Positions 62,905 to 64,000 of a DNA stretch of 64,000 nt are shown one piece after another. The translations under genes and the position numbers were made by a program. Numbering within the stretch: the first letter of the stretch is position 1; each line of letters begins with the position of its first letter. Where the stretch lies: the NCBI RefSeq assembly GCF_001277295.1, contig NZ_CP011456.1, forward strand, positions 3,724,001 to 3,788,000, written 5' to 3'. Source of the DNA: Anabaena sp. WA102. GTDB lineage: Bacteria; Cyanobacteriota; Cyanobacteriia; Cyanobacteriales; Nostocaceae. The notes under the pieces are model-generated. The model was not told the DNA's origin. It was given only the letters and a program-made list of their open reading frames with translations, and searched no databases.

Positions 62905-64000
62905 TTAAACTGTAACTTCTTGCCATTCTAAGCGGTCAAGTGTGCGGGATCTTTCTAAAGCCCGTTCAAAACTGTCTAGTTTAGCATCAATTGTCAAAGG
63001 TTCGCCAATATAACCTTGAATTGCTTCCTGGGTTTTCAAACCATTGCCAGTAATATAAACTACTGTAGTTTCATCTGGATCAATTTTGCCAGCTTCTACT
63101 AGTTTTTTCAGAACTGCAACGGTTGTACCCCCTGCGGTTTCCGTAAAAATGCCTTCGGTTTCTGCTAAGAGTTTGATACCTTCGATAATTTCCGCATCAT
63201 TAACTGATTCAATATTACCGTTGGTTTTTTGAGCTATTTCTACAGCATATACCCCATCAGCCGGGTTGCCAATAGCAATTGATTTAGCAATTGTATTCGG
63301 TTTAACTGGTTGAATGAAGTCTCTACCTTCTTTAAAAGCTTTCGCAATTGGGGAACAACCTTCCGCTTGAGCGCCACTGAAACGGACATCTTTCGCTTCT
63401 ACTAAACCAACTTTGACAAATTCTTGGAAACCTTTATAAATTTTGGTAAACAGAGAACCAGAAGCCAAAGGAGCAACTATATGATCTGGTAATTGCCAAC
63501 CTAGTTGTTCTGCAACTTCAAAACCTAATGTCTTAGAACCTTCGGAATAGTAGGGACGCAGGTTAATATTCACAAAACCCCAACCGTGGGTATTGGCGAC
63601 CTCCGAACAAAGACGATTAACTTGATCATAGTTGCCTTTCACAGCCATCAGAGTTGGACTATAAATCAAGCTACCGATAACTTTACCAGCTTCTAAGTCA
63701 GAAGGAATAAATACACAACAATCTAAACCGGCATGAGCTGCGATCGCCGCGGTAGAATTGGCTAAATTACCTGTACTAGCACAAGAAACAGTCGTAAAAC
63801 CTAATTCTCTTGCTCTACTGAGGGCAACGGACACCACCCGATCCTTAAAGCTCAGGGTGGGCATATTGACGGCATCATTTTTAATATAAAGTTTATTTAG
63901 ACCCAGGCGACGGGCGAGACGGTGGGAACGCACCAATGGAGTCATCCCTGTGCCTACATCTATAAAATTATCTGTAGCAACGGGCAAAAAGTGACGGTAG
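62905..64000 (-). CDS. thrC: Threonine synthase (5' partial)
   Basis: About 365 visible residues; the frame stays open to the right edge (YRHFLPVATDNFIDVGTGMT), and a full protein has ~430. A PLP enzyme converting O-phosphohomoserine to threonine. The PLP lysine is in TLSFKDRVV; SCASTGNLANSTAA binds the phosphate; TETAGGTTVAVLKKL is near the C-terminus. The TTG at 63987 is an internal Leu codon, not a start. Confidence 0.93.
   Translation of the reverse strand, partial: YRHFLPVATDNFIDVGTGMTPLVRSHRLARRLGLNKLYIKNDAVNMPTLSFKDRVVSVALSRARELGFTTVSCASTGNLANSTAAIAAHAGLDCCVFIPSDLEAGKVIGSLIYSPTLMAVKGNYDQVNRLCSEVANTHGWGFVNINLRPYYSEGSKTLGFEVAEQLGWQLPDHIVAPLASGSLFTKIYKGFQEFVKVGLVEAKDVRFSGAQAEGCSPIAKAFKEGRDFIQPVKPNTIAKSIAIGNPADGVYAVEIAQKTNGNIESVNDAEIIEGIKLLAETEGIFTETAGGTTVAVLKKLVEAGKIDPDETTVVYITGNGLKTQEAIQGYIGEPLTIDAKLDSFERALERSRTLDRLEWQEVTV

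Noticed and set aside
1..64000. tRNA or rRNA genes
   Set aside because: I looked for T-loop and anticodon-arm patterns and found no credible candidate.

Overview
The window is chromosomal-type DNA from a filamentous, probably heterocystous cyanobacterium (order Nostocales; the Dolichospermum/Anabaena/Aphanizomenon group fits best). The reasons are abundant HIP1 octamers (GCGATCGC), heptanucleotide tandem repeats, cyanobacteria-specific families (DUF2996, Cas10d/Csc1/Csc2, NucA-NuiA, GroEL2), and what look like remnants of a saxitoxin (sxt) cluster. The taxon is inferred; no rRNA or tRNA gene was seen.

Layout. 1-12 kb: a type I-D CRISPR-Cas locus in one direction (cas3', cas10d, csc2, csc1, cas6, cas4, cas1, cas2), a leader, a 14-repeat array, and a second Cas6 with a C-terminal extension. 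cas10d carries a strong internal ribosome binding site and in-frame ATG that would give the small subunit Cas11d. 12-15 kb: small secreted proteins, a frameshifted Rpn-type nuclease, and a convergent nuiA/nucA inhibitor-nuclease pair. 15.3-18.3 kb: a 341-bp cargo-less element with Tn7/CAST-like ends, a tyrosine integrase with two plasmid-like genes, and an HNH fragment.

18.3-38.6 kb is a rearranged segment. A 3.4-kb block (AbiEii-like nucleotidyltransferase, a 166-aa protein, parB, parA) occurs twice. In copy A parB is split by an IS4-type element and parA is frameshifted inside its P-loop; copy B is intact. Two complementary halves of a PAS/membrane gene follow the two copies, so the duplication was probably larger. 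Between the copies lie adenine deaminase, a complete and a truncated IS1380 element, a truncated second transposase, a 1016-aa DUF4114 protein, two MITEs with clear target duplications, and a TnpB relic.

38.6-51 kb: an MNT nucleotidyltransferase with a HEPN stub, then ten small mostly unknown genes, each behind a similar leader (GCTATCGC, then GTTGTTTT-like) and several closed by their own terminator, so they look like self-contained cassettes. The array is interrupted by two Rpn genes, one of them split by an antisense group II intron.

51.1-53.2 kb: decayed pieces of sxt genes (a permease tail, sxtG, sxtH, sxtM, sxtI) with an amber codon, a gene fusion, an internal deletion and truncations. 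53-64 kb is more ordinary: a retropepsin-like protein, an SPFH protein, Uma2, a DUF433/DUF5615 pair with a damaged toxin, fabG, a lipid-linked sugar transferase, CIRCE-controlled groEL2, DUF2996, a MoaD/ThiS protein and threonine synthase, which runs off the right edge.
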